From assembly GCF_001485215.1 (NCBI RefSeq), contig NZ_BBWW01000001.1, positions 186,001 through 250,000 of the forward strand: 64,000 nucleotides of DNA, in the 5' to 3' direction. Both the position numbers and the translations under genes were made by a program. The notes beneath the pieces were generated by a model, which saw only the letters and a list, made by a program, of their open reading frames with translations, made no database searches and had not been told where the DNA came from. Shown one piece after another: positions 17,795 to 25,838 of the stretch. Source of the DNA: Leptolyngbya sp. NIES-2104. Lineage in GTDB: Bacteria; Cyanobacteriota; Cyanobacteriia; Leptolyngbyales; Leptolyngbyaceae. How positions within the stretch are numbered: the first letter of the stretch is position 1; each line of letters opens with the position of its first letter.

Positions 17795-18312
17795 AGCAAT
17801 GTTATATCCCTTTTCTTTTCAGCTTTGTTACCGATTTTAACAATAAATCTCTTGTAAGTTGAGGCAAGTCTAAGGAATCTCGATAAAAAATTCAGCGTGT
17901 TAACTTCTCAATACAAATATCAAAATTAATTAACAATTAGCTACGCTTTCATAGTATAGAAGTTTTATCAGAAAAATGGGTCTAAACCCCCGTGCTTCGC
18001 TTCCCGGCTTCGTAGTACATTTGCGTTAATGGAAAGGTAGTAGTCAAACGCACTGATTTTGCGGGGTAGGGAGTAGGGAGTGGGGAGAATCCTCATTCAG
18101 ATTGCTCCCCACCTCCCCACCTTCCCATCAGATTTAACTTGGTGAACTAGTAGTCAACCACTTAAAAAACCTAGCCGTCGAAAGACAAAGCGCTTATCGA
18201 CAGACGGGGAGGATGGAGATTTGCAGCCAGAATTCAAGATTCATTGCCAAGCATACACAGACTCCAATTGAGAGACACATCAAAGTGTAAAATAGCCGCA
18301 GTCCTTTTAGGG
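17795..18312. other. 518-bp gene-free region with G/C-run hairpin
   Basis: No convincing gene is seen. An AT-rich stretch (17870-17970) probably holds the hemH promoter. At 18067-18127 a run of TAGGGAG-type repeats faces a CTCCCCAC/CTTCCCA run; the core arms are 18080-18087 and 18105-18112. Such GGGAGT runs are common intergenic repeats in filamentous cyanobacteria. TAGTAGTCAA occurs twice, near 18038 and 18149. Confidence 0.5.
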
Positions 18313-19644
18313 TTATTCTCGACCTTCCAATCGACGCTGCCATTCTGCATCAGTCAGATTTGAACGATTCGGATGTCGATTGCTCGAATCGACATCACCG
18401 TCTAAACGGCGTTGCCACTCTGCGTCGATTTGTGTCGATCGCTCAATTTCTTGCTCGGTCAAATCGCGATCGGTCGAATACACCAAATCAGACTGCTGAA
18501 TCACCGTCTCAGCCGCAAATTGTTCTGCATACGCAAGTTTTGGCTGCACCGTCGGATTTGCCAATTGTTTCGCTCTCAGTTCCCGCTCTTGGTTGCGCTC
18601 CAAAATCTTCGCATTCCGTCGTTTGATCGTGAAGTTGCGAATCGTTGGAATCAGCAAATACGCCGCACTGTAACCGAGAGAAACAAATGCGATCGCTTTC
18701 AAAATTCCCGCACCCGCTCCCACGGTCATCGCCGTTAGCACCAATGCCAGAACCAACAACACAACCCCCAATGTTGCCGCCAGCGTAATCTGTCCAGAAC
18801 TCGCCTTACTAAATTGATAAAGCGATTCGCGCAGAAATGCCGGGAGCCACTGCCGTTCTTGTTGTGAAACCGTCGTCTGCAAGGACGGAAAATGATAGAC
18901 AAATTGCCCATCCGGAGTCACTTCCGGTCTGCCATCAAATCGCGTCAAAACCGGAAGCATAAACTGTTCAGATTCTTGGTCTGACACGCTGCCGATCGAA
19001 TCCAAAAATGGTGCAATCTGCTCTGCAATCACGGCTCCGCGATGTTGGCGAATCACAGCCCCGATCGATTGCCAGCGTCGGTCTTCCAAATCAGCATTCG
19101 GATTACCATCACCAAACAAGAATGAATAAATCGATTCGAGAAAATTCAGTTCGCTCTTTTGTTGAGCCGGGCGACGACGATCGTAATTCGGAGAAAAAAT
19201 CCAGAAGAAATCGGGGGTAAACCAGACCGTCGGCATTGAAATATTTCCGCCATTGTCATCATCTCGTCCCGAATTTGCCGCAACGGTCAGCGCAATAATC
19301 GCCAGCACCGATGCCACAATCAGCAGAATCAGTACCACCCCAAACGACATGCGGATCAGGTAGAACAACACCCGCCAGATTTTGTCTAACGTTTCTTTGC
19401 GGCGAATTCGAGCATCTTTCTCCCGCAGCACCGCCCGAAAATTCCGGGGAAATTGATAAACGATATCGCCCGTTTCAGCGACTTGTAATTCTCCATCGGC
19501 TTGAGACGCTAAGGTTAGCAATCCTTTCTCAGCCAAATTAACGTTTAAGCCAGCTTGAGCAGCGACATCTCCAACCGTGGCGCGGTAGTTGAGAGATTCG
19601 ATCGCTTTTAAAATTGCGGGATTCGGCGAAGGTGTAGCGGTCAT
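18313..19644 (-). CDS. Conserved membrane protein with duplicated winged-helix-like modules
   Basis: 443 residues. Residues 1-70 look like a small winged-helix domain ending IVYQFPRNF. After a membrane helix (about 95-122) a second, diverged copy of the module (about 195-265) ends FVYHFPSLQ. Two further membrane helices lie near 290-345. The tail carries a short repeat, DAEWQRRLDG and DAEWQRRLEG, 25 residues apart. It resembles cyanobacterial/plastid conserved membrane proteins without an assigned role. It is divergent from ycf3, which may hint at a thylakoid function, but this is weak. Confidence 0.7.
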   Translation of the reverse strand: MTATPSPNPAILKAIESLNYRATVGDVAAQAGLNVNLAEKGLLTLASQADGELQVAETGDIVYQFPRNFRAVLREKDARIRRKETLDKIWRVLFYLIRMSFGVVLILLIVASVLAIIALTVAANSGRDDDNGGNISMPTVWFTPDFFWIFSPNYDRRRPAQQKSELNFLESIYSFLFGDGNPNADLEDRRWQSIGAVIRQHRGAVIAEQIAPFLDSIGSVSDQESEQFMLPVLTRFDGRPEVTPDGQFVYHFPSLQTTVSQQERQWLPAFLRESLYQFSKASSGQITLAATLGVVLLVLALVLTAMTVGAGAGILKAIAFVSLGYSAAYLLIPTIRNFTIKRRNAKILERNQERELRAKQLANPTVQPKLAYAEQFAAETVIQQSDLVYSTDRDLTEQEIERSTQIDAEWQRRLDGDVDSSNRHPNRSNLTDAEWQRRLEGRE

Positions 19645-19783
19645 GTCTTAGGTCTCCCTGATACGGGACTCGTCTCTCCTCCAGTATAGTTTTCTGAAAT
19701 TTGTATCGTCTGACAGATTGAGCAAGATTCAGCGCTAAACTAAAAAATGTCTCGCGCCGTATAACAAACCCCTTTCCAGTCTT

Positions 19784-20305
19784 ATGCCTAGATCGCAACG
19801 CAACGACAACTTTATCGATAAAAGCTTTACCGTCATGGCGGATATCATCCTGAAGGTTTTTCCCGCCTCGCGTAAAGAAAAAGAAGCCTTTGCCTATTAT
19901 CGAGATGGCATGTCCGCACAAGCAGACGGCGAATACGCAGAAGCACTCGAAAACTACGAAGAAGCTCTCAAACTCGAAGAAGACTCCAACGATCGCAGCT
20001 ACGTTCTCTACAACATGGGCTTGATCTATGCCAGCAACGGCGATCACCAAAAAGCGCTAGGTCTTTACGAAGAAGCGCTAGAAGAAAATCCTCGCCTGCC
20101 GCAAGCCTTGAATAATATCGCTGTCATCCATCACTATCTGGGTGAAAAAGCGAAAGAAGAAGGCAAAGACGACGAAGCAGAAAAACTATTCGACCAAGCC
20201 GCCGAATATTGGAAACGTGCCATTCTGCAAGCTCCGAACAACTACATCGAAGCTCAAAACTGGCTCAAAACAACCGGTCGATCGAACATCGATGTATACT
20301 TCTAA
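19784..20305 (+). CDS. ycf3: Photosystem I assembly protein Ycf3
   Basis: 173 residues beginning [20 protein letters not shown], with the conserved [25 protein letters not shown] and three TPR units (about 35-68, 72-105 and 120-153). The C-terminus [17 protein letters not shown] is typical. Ycf3 is a peripheral thylakoid chaperone needed for PSI assembly. The protein is full length. gatC follows 21 bases downstream on the same strand. Confidence 0.96.
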   Translation: MPRSQRNDNFIDKSFTVMADIILKVFPASRKEKEAFAYYRDGMSAQADGEYAEALENYEEALKLEEDSNDRSYVLYNMGLIYASNGDHQKALGLYEEALEENPRLPQALNNIAVIHHYLGEKAKEEGKDDEAEKLFDQAAEYWKRAILQAPNNYIEAQNWLKTTGRSNIDVYF

Positions 20306-20326
20306 GCGGTTTATTTGGACACTCTC

Positions 20327-20614
20327 ATGATCGATCGCGAACAAGTGCAAAAAGTAGCGCTTCTTTCCCGTCTACAACTCACTCCAGACGAAGAGGAAAA
20401 ATTTACCACGCAGCTCAACAACATTCTCGACTATTTTGAGCAGTTGAGTGAGTTAGACGTGAGTGAAGTGCAGCCCACTACTCGTGCGATCGACGTGAGT
20501 AATGTCGTCCGCCCCGATCATCACCAACCCTACCAAGACCGGGAATCGATCTTAGAAGGTGCCCCCGATCGCGATGGCGAATTCTTCAAAGTGCCAAAAA
20601 TCGTTACTGGCTAA
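20327..20614 (+). CDS. gatC: Asp-tRNA(Asn)/Glu-tRNA(Gln) amidotransferase subunit C
   Basis: 95 residues from ATG 20327. MIDREQVQKVALLSRLQLTP and the middle FTTQLNNILDYFEQLSELDVSEVQPT, with the conserved RPD further on, are the GatC signatures. GatC wraps the GatA/GatB interface of the amidotransferase that makes Gln-tRNA(Gln) from Glu-tRNA(Gln). An in-frame TTG four codons upstream is less likely. Confidence 0.94.
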   Translation: MIDREQVQKVALLSRLQLTPDEEEKFTTQLNNILDYFEQLSELDVSEVQPTTRAIDVSNVVRPDHHQPYQDRESILEGAPDRDGEFFKVPKIVTG

Positions 20615-20688
20615 ATTAAGGAACCTTCTTTCAAGTTGCCGAGTCATTCATAGCATCGCCGCTAGATTCAGACTTGGAAAAAATCAAT

Positions 20689-21399
20689 ATGTTGAACTTG
20701 AAAAAACTACAGTCCGGGACTGCGCTTGCTTTAACGTTGGGTATCACAGCAACCGGAGCCGCGCCGATCGTACTTGCGAAAGACGCGGTGGCTTCGCCCC
20801 GCGCAAGCGCGTCCGCGGCTCCCGCTCCGATGCAACTTGCTCAACTCTTCCCGTCCCAACCCTCTCAAAATACTGGAGCCGTCCGCATTCCCGCTGGAAC
20901 GAGACTCCAACTCACCTATAGAGATGCGGAAAAGATCGTCGTCGCTCCGAACGAACGGCTTCCGATCACGCTCACCGTTCCGAACAACATTCGCACCTCA
21001 AACGGCAGACTCTTAATTCCCGCAGGTAGCCAAGTAAAAGGTGTATTTGAGCCTGTGAATGGTGGAACTCGCTTCGTCGCAGAGTCACTGATTCTGAGCA
21101 ACGGCAGCCAACTCGCGCTTGATGCTCAAACCGATGTGATTAGCCGGACTGAAGAAATTCGTCGTGGTGTCAGCACCGATGCGATTTTGAAAGGAGCCGC
21201 GATCGGGTCTGGTGCTGCCGCGATTATCTCAGGTGTGACGGGAAATCGCCGGATTACGTTAGGTAGAGTCTTGATTGGAACAGGTGTCGGTGCGCTGGGT
21301 GGTCTGCTGCTCGGTCGCAATCGCAATCAAGTCATCTCTGTAAATCAATCTGATTTGAATTTGCGCCTCAATTCTTCGCTGGCAGTTAACTCGTTCTAA
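20689..21399 (+). CDS. Secreted protein with glycine-zipper tail, unknown function
   Basis: 236 residues from ATG 20689. A signal peptide (about 1-31, ending VLAKD) is followed by an Ala/Ser/Pro-rich stretch that is coded by an inserted GC-rich repeat. A beta-rich domain (about 65-150, with RIPAGTRLQLTY and LLIPAGSQVKGVFEPV, like TrbI/VirB10-type folds) and a glycine-rich hydrophobic hairpin (about 170-215) follow. Function is unknown; an exported envelope protein is likely. A TTG at 20674 is an alternative start. Confidence 0.7.
   Translation: MLNLKKLQSGTALALTLGITATGAAPIVLAKDAVASPRASASAAPAPMQLAQLFPSQPSQNTGAVRIPAGTRLQLTYRDAEKIVVAPNERLPITLTVPNNIRTSNGRLLIPAGSQVKGVFEPVNGGTRFVAESLILSNGSQLALDAQTDVISRTEEIRRGVSTDAILKGAAIGSGAAAIISGVTGNRRITLGRVLIGTGVGALGGLLLGRNRNQVISVNQSDLNLRLNSSLAVNSF
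20784..20818. repeat. GC-rich small dispersed-type repeat inside a coding region
   Basis: The segment contains GGTGGCTTCGCCCCGCG followed by a CGCGCAAGCGCG palindrome, closed by CGCGG/CCGCG arms (20784-20788 with 20813-20817). Its base composition is far above the flanks. Similar GGTGGCTTCGCC-type small repeats are known in other cyanobacteria. Here it keeps the frame and encodes an Ala/Ser-rich linker just after the signal peptide. Confidence 0.5.
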
Positions 21400-21553
21400 T
21401 TTCTCTCATGATTGAGACAGCGATCGACAATTTGAATTCACATTAGTTCGAGTTAAACAAAAGGATTGGTAGGATGCAAGATTTTCTAAATCTCATTTTC
21501 CAGTCCTTTTCTGCTGCACTCTACAATTAGATTGGCGCAAGCAGAGCAAAGCT

Positions 21554-21874
21554 ATGATCGTTCTAGAAGACTACTTTGATTTCTTAGCATCCGATGACAT
21601 TCGCCTCAAGAACACTCGCATCGGGATCGAGAGCATTTTGTATGAATACATTTATCGCTGTAAAACACCAGAAGAAATCGCCGATCAATTCCATACAGTC
21701 ACATTAGAACAAATTTACGCTACCATTCTCTACTACCTGAACAACTCAGCCGAAGTCAAACAGTACTTAGCAGATTGGCTATCTTTTTCTCAACAGATGC
21801 GGGGTGAACAACGACAAAACCCTTCTCCAGCAAGGCAGAAATTTTCACAGGCTCAGGTGGCTAAATGTCCCTGA
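21554..21874 (+). CDS. DUF433-type antitoxin-like protein
   Basis: 106 residues. The DUF433 core covers about 10-75, with RLKNTRIGIESILYEY and KTPEEIADQFHTVTLEQIYATILYYL, a helix-turn-helix-like fold seen in VapB-type antitoxins. A polar tail rich in Gln follows. The next gene, a DUF5615 protein, starts 10 bases before this one ends, the standard arrangement for this putative toxin-antitoxin pair. Confidence 0.82.
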   Translation: MIVLEDYFDFLASDDIRLKNTRIGIESILYEYIYRCKTPEEIADQFHTVTLEQIYATILYYLNNSAEVKQYLADWLSFSQQMRGEQRQNPSPARQKFSQAQVAKCP

Positions 21875-22230
21875 GATACTTGCTCGACGAACATCTAATG
21901 CCTGCATATCGAACTCAGCTTGTGCGTCACAATCCGAATCTAGTCGTACGAATTATTGGCGATGTCGATGCACCTCCTAGGGGTACGCTCGATCCAGAAA
22001 TCTTGATTTGGTGTGAGATCAATGGCTTTATCTTGGTGACAAACAATCGAAAATCTATGCCCAGACACTTAGCGGATCATTTAGCGCTCGATCGTCATAT
22101 TCCTGGAATCTTCGTCATCGATCCCAATCAAAGTATGGGACAAACGATCGATGAGTTGCTTCTCATTGCTGCTGCTTCCTTCGAGGAAGAATACCAAGAC
22201 CGAATCGAATATTTGCCACTGACCGAGTAG
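21865..22230 (+). CDS. DUF5615 PIN-like toxin candidate
   Basis: 121 residues. The start LRYLLDEHLMPAY holds the acidic DE of the PIN-like (Mut7-C related) fold, with ILVTNNRKSMPRHLADHL near 58 and a GIFVIDPNQ strand. Proteins of this type sit downstream of DUF433 antitoxins and are thought to be ribonucleases. It is translationally coupled to the DUF433 gene by a 10-bp overlap. The partnership is by family precedent and not shown here. Confidence 0.78.
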   Translation: MSLRYLLDEHLMPAYRTQLVRHNPNLVVRIIGDVDAPPRGTLDPEILIWCEINGFILVTNNRKSMPRHLADHLALDRHIPGIFVIDPNQSMGQTIDELLLIAAASFEEEYQDRIEYLPLTE

Positions 22231-22244
22231 GCTAACTGAGTATT

Positions 22245-23150
22245 TCATCGAAACACACTCAATCCCAACTCCTGAGCAAGTTTCTCAACCAAAAATACAC
22301 CCGCTACCGAATTCCCGACCTGATCGATCGCGGGACTGTAACACGCGATCGCACCTTGCTTTGGAGCGATCGCCAACAGTGCCCCACTCACCCCCGATTT
22401 CATCGGTAATCCCACTCTCACCGCAAACTTTCCAGAAGCCTCATACAGTCCACAAGTCAGCATCAAAGCCGACACGATTTGCTGATGAAACGGAGAAATT
22501 CTCTCATGCGGTTTCGCCAATAACAATCCTAATTTTGCTAAATCGGCGATCGTACCCGATAAACAACAAAGCTGATTGTAAGTATCGATCGCAAGATCTA
22601 CACGATCGAGCAATTCCCGCTGCACGAGGATGTCTGCGATCGCTCGATTGGTTTGATTCGGCAGCGATCGTACCGAACTTAATGCTTTCTCATCTAAAAC
22701 AAATTGCGTTTGAGCGCAGTCGTTCAACCATCGACGAAAGGCTTCACAGCGCTCTGAACCCGAAGCTTTCGGCATCAATCCGGTCAACGCGATCGCACCA
22801 CTATTAATCATCGGATTTCGAGGAAATCCGTCATCGCTCTTTAACTGCGCGATCGAGTGAAACGGCTGATCCGATGGCTCAGTTCCGACGTGTCGAAAAA
22901 CGCGATCGCTGCCCACTTGTTCCAAAAGAAACAGCAAGAGAAACGGCTTAATCACGCTCATGAGGACAAAGGGTTGAGCCTGATCACCTGCTACCAAGCT
23001 TTCGTTCGCGATCGCATGAACGCTCAAGAGTCGCGGATCGACCTGTGCCAACTGGGGAATATAGTCTGGCAATCGTCCCTGAAGCGTGAATCGCCGCGCT
23101 TGAGCCACCCAAGAATCGAGATCAGCCTGTGTAAGATGTGCCAGTGACAT
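22245..23150 (-). CDS. glsA: Glutaminase
   Basis: 301 residues with the serine-hydrolase fold of GlsA. The catalytic Ser-x-x-Lys is SVIK near residue 65; FPRNPMINSGAIALTGL, NRAIADILVQRELL, YNQLCCLSGTIADLAKLGLLLA and MKSGVSGALLA are all present. It hydrolyses glutamine to glutamate and ammonia. The length is normal. It is convergent with the DUF5615 gene with a 14-bp gap and lies downstream of the shell-protein gene on the same strand. Confidence 0.93.
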   Translation of the reverse strand: MSLAHLTQADLDSWVAQARRFTLQGRLPDYIPQLAQVDPRLLSVHAIANESLVAGDQAQPFVLMSVIKPFLLLFLLEQVGSDRVFRHVGTEPSDQPFHSIAQLKSDDGFPRNPMINSGAIALTGLMPKASGSERCEAFRRWLNDCAQTQFVLDEKALSSVRSLPNQTNRAIADILVQRELLDRVDLAIDTYNQLCCLSGTIADLAKLGLLLAKPHERISPFHQQIVSALMLTCGLYEASGKFAVRVGLPMKSGVSGALLAIAPKQGAIACYSPAIDQVGNSVAGVFLVEKLAQELGLSVFR

Positions 23151-23193
23151 GAAAGAGCAAAGAAAGGAAATCCAAACTGGAGTATATCCTTTC

Positions 23194-23520
23194 TTAGACT
23201 TGGTTGAATTCTTCTGTGCGATCGCTGTATTCGATCGGCAACACGACCATCAAATTCTCATTCGGGCGTGGAATATAGTGCGACGACAGGAATAATTTAT
23301 CGCCTTCTTTGTAAGCCTGCATTTTCTTTGCCGCTTCGAGTCCTGCTTCCACGGAAATCTTCACTTCGGACACATCGCCCCGAACCACGATCGTCACATA
23401 AGCACCGCTGACTTTTTCCATTTCAACCAGGGTGACTCGTGCGGCTTTGACCATCACATCCGCAACAGCCAACGCAGGCGGCAATCCACGCACCTCGACC
23501 ATTCCAACCGCTTTCGCCAT
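23194..23520 (-). CDS. Carboxysome-type BMC shell protein (CcmK family, satellite copy)
   Basis: 108 residues, one BMC domain. AVGMVEVRGLPPALAVADVMVKAARVTL, RGDVSEVKISVEAGLEAA and HYIPRPNENLMVVLPIEYS are the hexamer-forming signatures. The gene stands apart from any ccmKLMNO operon. The sequence EVRGLPPA differs from CcmK2's usual ETxGFPA, so a minor shell paralogue (CcmK3/4/5/6-like) is likely; the exact class is not settled. The pore loop region near residues 36-42 (KVSGAY) is unusual. Confidence 0.85.
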   Translation of the reverse strand: MAKAVGMVEVRGLPPALAVADVMVKAARVTLVEMEKVSGAYVTIVVRGDVSEVKISVEAGLEAAKKMQAYKEGDKLFLSSHYIPRPNENLMVVLPIEYSDRTEEFNQV

Positions 23521-23643
23521 AACCGTGAACTCCCTTCCATTTTGCGCGTAGTATCTAGATTATTACAGTTTGTCTATGGTTTAGCGAAACCTCGATCGTT
23601 GATCGTCCCTTTTCAATCTGATTACAAATCCTGATGGAATTTA

Positions 23644-23843
23644 GAGGATGCTTGAGAAGCTTTCGTTCATTGCCACATCCCGCCCTGAAATGAATTTCGG
23701 GCTAATCGGCGCAAGTCCATTAGAAATGGACTAAGAACTTGAAATTTGCTCTAAGTCTACTGAAGTAGACTTTCGTCGATTAGCCCGAAATTCATTTCAG
23801 GGCGGGAGCACAACAAAAGCGAAGAGACTTTCAAACATCCTCT
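23644..23843. mobile_element. MITE-like element, copy C (200 bp)
   Basis: Flanked by TA at 23642-23643 and 23844-23845. Terminal inverted repeats carry GAGGATG(C/T)TTGA. Inside is a perfect 30-bp inverted repeat, starting CCCGCCCTGAAATG on the left and ending in its complement on the right. Between these arms lie two small hairpins, AGTCCAT/ATGGACT and AGTCTAC/GTAGACT. The whole can fold into a cross with two inner arms. The right TA is part of the stop codon of the AAA+ gene. Confidence 0.75.
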
Positions 23844-25057
23844 TAAACAAATCGCTTCGTAAATTCGCACATCAAATCGACTCGACCTTTCCGCAACATT
23901 GCTGGATCAAGCCGCTCAGTCGTATTGCAAGTCATCAGCACAACCAATTTTTGCTCTAACTCAAAATTGCCAACGCTCACTACGCTCTGATATAACGTGC
24001 CATCGAGCAAACTTAAAATATGTTCGGTTTTGTTGCTAGATTGAGCAATTTCCGTCGATCGATCTTGTGCCAGGTTATCCGCTTCATTGATGATCAAGCA
24101 AATTTTCTCAAGGTAGCTGGGTGGCACAAAGTTCTCAACCGCATCGTGATCCAGAATAAATACTACATAGCCGAGTGGAACTAGAACTTCTTTCGCGATC
24201 GCTTGTGTCCAGGCGGTCTTTCCTGTTCCTGGATCGCCATGCACCAAAACCGCTAAACGATGTTGATTCATCACGGTTTGCTGCACTGCATCACTAAACG
24301 TTTGAATTTCATCTGGAAAATCTCGAATCGCAAATTGGGCATGAATTTGCCCGACTCGGCTTTGATAGCCACTCAGCATCACCGCCAATCCATAGGTAGA
24401 TTTTTGGATCAAGGGAGCCATGTTTTTCGCCATCAGCGACCAATAGCGCCGTCCCCGATCGACATAATCGATCTGTAACCAAACTTCGTGCGCTGACCAG
24501 TACGCATAGGCAGTACTGACAATATCGAGCCGATCCCAATTCTCAAAGCGATCGACCGGGAAATAAAAAGAGCGATCGAGATAGCTTTGAGTGATCAAAT
24601 CCGGTCGTCCCAAGATCGCTAACGTTTGACGAATCGTGGTTTCTTGTAAGCGATTGAGAACGTAATCGATCGGAATATTGTTTCGACTCACGATCTGACG
24701 AATCGGAGTTTCAACACTGAGCGTATCTCGATAGCGATAGTCTGGATACGGCGGATCAGGCGTGAGATAGTTCCAGACCTGATCCATTTCGCCGCGGGTG
24801 TAGGATGAAAACACATTGATCGCATTCGCCCACCAAGCTTGATGATTGCGCCCTAGAGCATCTGCAACTGTGCTGACTGCTCCCATCAAGCGACGATTCA
24901 ACTCATCTGAATCATTCTGAGCAAGCTGAAGAAAATAACTCCAATCGAAATCTCGCTGTAACGGTCGCCATCCTGCCGCCAGTAAGCTTTGTCCTTTCTG
25001 CTGGTTTTGATTGTTGTATTGACTAAACGGATTGAAGTGAAAGTCAAAGTCTTGCAT
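23843..25057 (-). CDS. AAA+ ATPase with long N-terminal region
   Basis: 404 residues. Residues 1-265 form an uncharacterised helical region rich in aromatic residues. The ATPase core follows with Walker A GDPGTGKTAW near residue 276, the Walker B-like ICLIINEADNLAQD near 325, a sensor-1 segment VVLMTCNTTERLDPAMLRKGRVDL, and a very short end after it. The C-terminal lid domain is missing, so the protein is shorter than classical AAA+ members. The stop codon uses the TA of the adjoining mobile element, so the present 3' end may have been set by that insertion. It overlaps the upstream broken gene by 14 bp. Confidence 0.78.
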   Translation of the reverse strand: MQDFDFHFNPFSQYNNQNQQKGQSLLAAGWRPLQRDFDWSYFLQLAQNDSDELNRRLMGAVSTVADALGRNHQAWWANAINVFSSYTRGEMDQVWNYLTPDPPYPDYRYRDTLSVETPIRQIVSRNNIPIDYVLNRLQETTIRQTLAILGRPDLITQSYLDRSFYFPVDRFENWDRLDIVSTAYAYWSAHEVWLQIDYVDRGRRYWSLMAKNMAPLIQKSTYGLAVMLSGYQSRVGQIHAQFAIRDFPDEIQTFSDAVQQTVMNQHRLAVLVHGDPGTGKTAWTQAIAKEVLVPLGYVVFILDHDAVENFVPPSYLEKICLIINEADNLAQDRSTEIAQSSNKTEHILSLLDGTLYQSVVSVGNFELEQKLVVLMTCNTTERLDPAMLRKGRVDLMCEFTKRFV

Positions 25058-25475
25058 AAGTCAAAGATTTTAGATTAGGTTCAATCCAGCGACACCGGGC
25101 TTCTGGGGAGAAAATAACATCCCGACTGTAGTATTCAAACAGGACAAGCGGATCAGAATAAAAATGTATTGTCTGGTTGGTTAAGTTCAGTAAAGAATCA
25201 TGACTGTTACTACGATCGAGAAAATTCTGAATCAGATAAATCCAAAATCGCGTAATGGTTTCGTGATAGCCACTCATCGGAGTGGATTCAACGCCATGAG
25301 CCTGATTATAACGTTGGATTCCAAAACGGATTTGATCGGTGGCAGTGAGCGGATCGCGAATCAGATACCACAATGCAACGGTGAGATGAGCTGGGTGCGT
25401 CTACTGCGATCGCGCTAAAGTACAGTCCTCAAAGGCTTTAACCAATTCAATAATTTCATGTTCTGCGGCGTACAC
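25044..25475 (-). pseudogene. Conserved hypothetical gene interrupted by an amber codon
   Basis: Reading from GTG 25475, the frame encodes MYAAEHEIIELVKAFEDCT, then an in-frame TAG, then THPAHLTVALWYLIRDP and a GYHETITRFWIYLIQNFL segment. The downstream frame alone has only a TTG start and 109 residues. The protein on both sides of the TAG reads as one domain; a Trp codon (TGG) in a W-T-H motif is the probable ancestral state. The family, as I recall it, is a bacterial conserved hypothetical with the THxAHLTVALWY and YHETxT motifs. It overlaps the AAA+ gene by 14 bp, suggesting an old operon. Confidence 0.6.
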
Positions 25476-25544
25476 TTCTGGAACTACTACTATGCTACAA
25501 ACATAATACAGGCTTTGATCAGAAAATGTCGAATATTTTTCTTA

Positions 25545-25753
25545 AAGGGTGTTTGAAAAGTAGAAAAAGTTCCTTCGCTTCGATTGCCTCCCGCCCTGAA
25601 ATGAATTTCGGGCTAATGGTGGAAAGTCTACTGAAGTAGACTAGGAGCTAGTTTCAGGTTCTTAGTCCATTTCAATGGACTTTCGCCGATTAGCCCGAAA
25701 TTCCATTTCAGGGCGGGAGGCTGCAACGAACGACAACCTTTCAAACATCCTCT
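25545..25753. mobile_element. MITE-like element, copy D (209 bp), inverted relative to copy C
   Basis: Flanked by TA at 25543-25544 and 25754-25755. Ends carry GGGTGTTTGAAA and its inverted partner GGATGTTTGAAAG. A 32-33-base inverted repeat with a single-base gap surrounds two small hairpins (AGTCTAC/GTAGACT and AGTCCAT/ATGGACT). The order of these two hairpins is opposite to copy C; the reverse complement of this copy aligns with copy C along its length. Confidence 0.75.
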
Positions 25754-25838
25754 TAGCACTTCTTGAAATTCGAGAAACTCCGATACGATCGCAGCAATTG
25801 ATAGAATCTGCAAACGTACTGCGATCGAGATAAAAGCA

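Noticed and set aside
22361..22807. 148-residue plus-strand frame over glutaminase
   Set aside because: Antisense shadow of glsA with Ser/Pro/Arg-rich composition.
23644..25753. CRISPR array or tRNA-like genes at the hairpin-rich repeats
   Set aside because: No regular spacer pattern or cloverleaf; the TA flanks and inverted ends fit a mobile element better.
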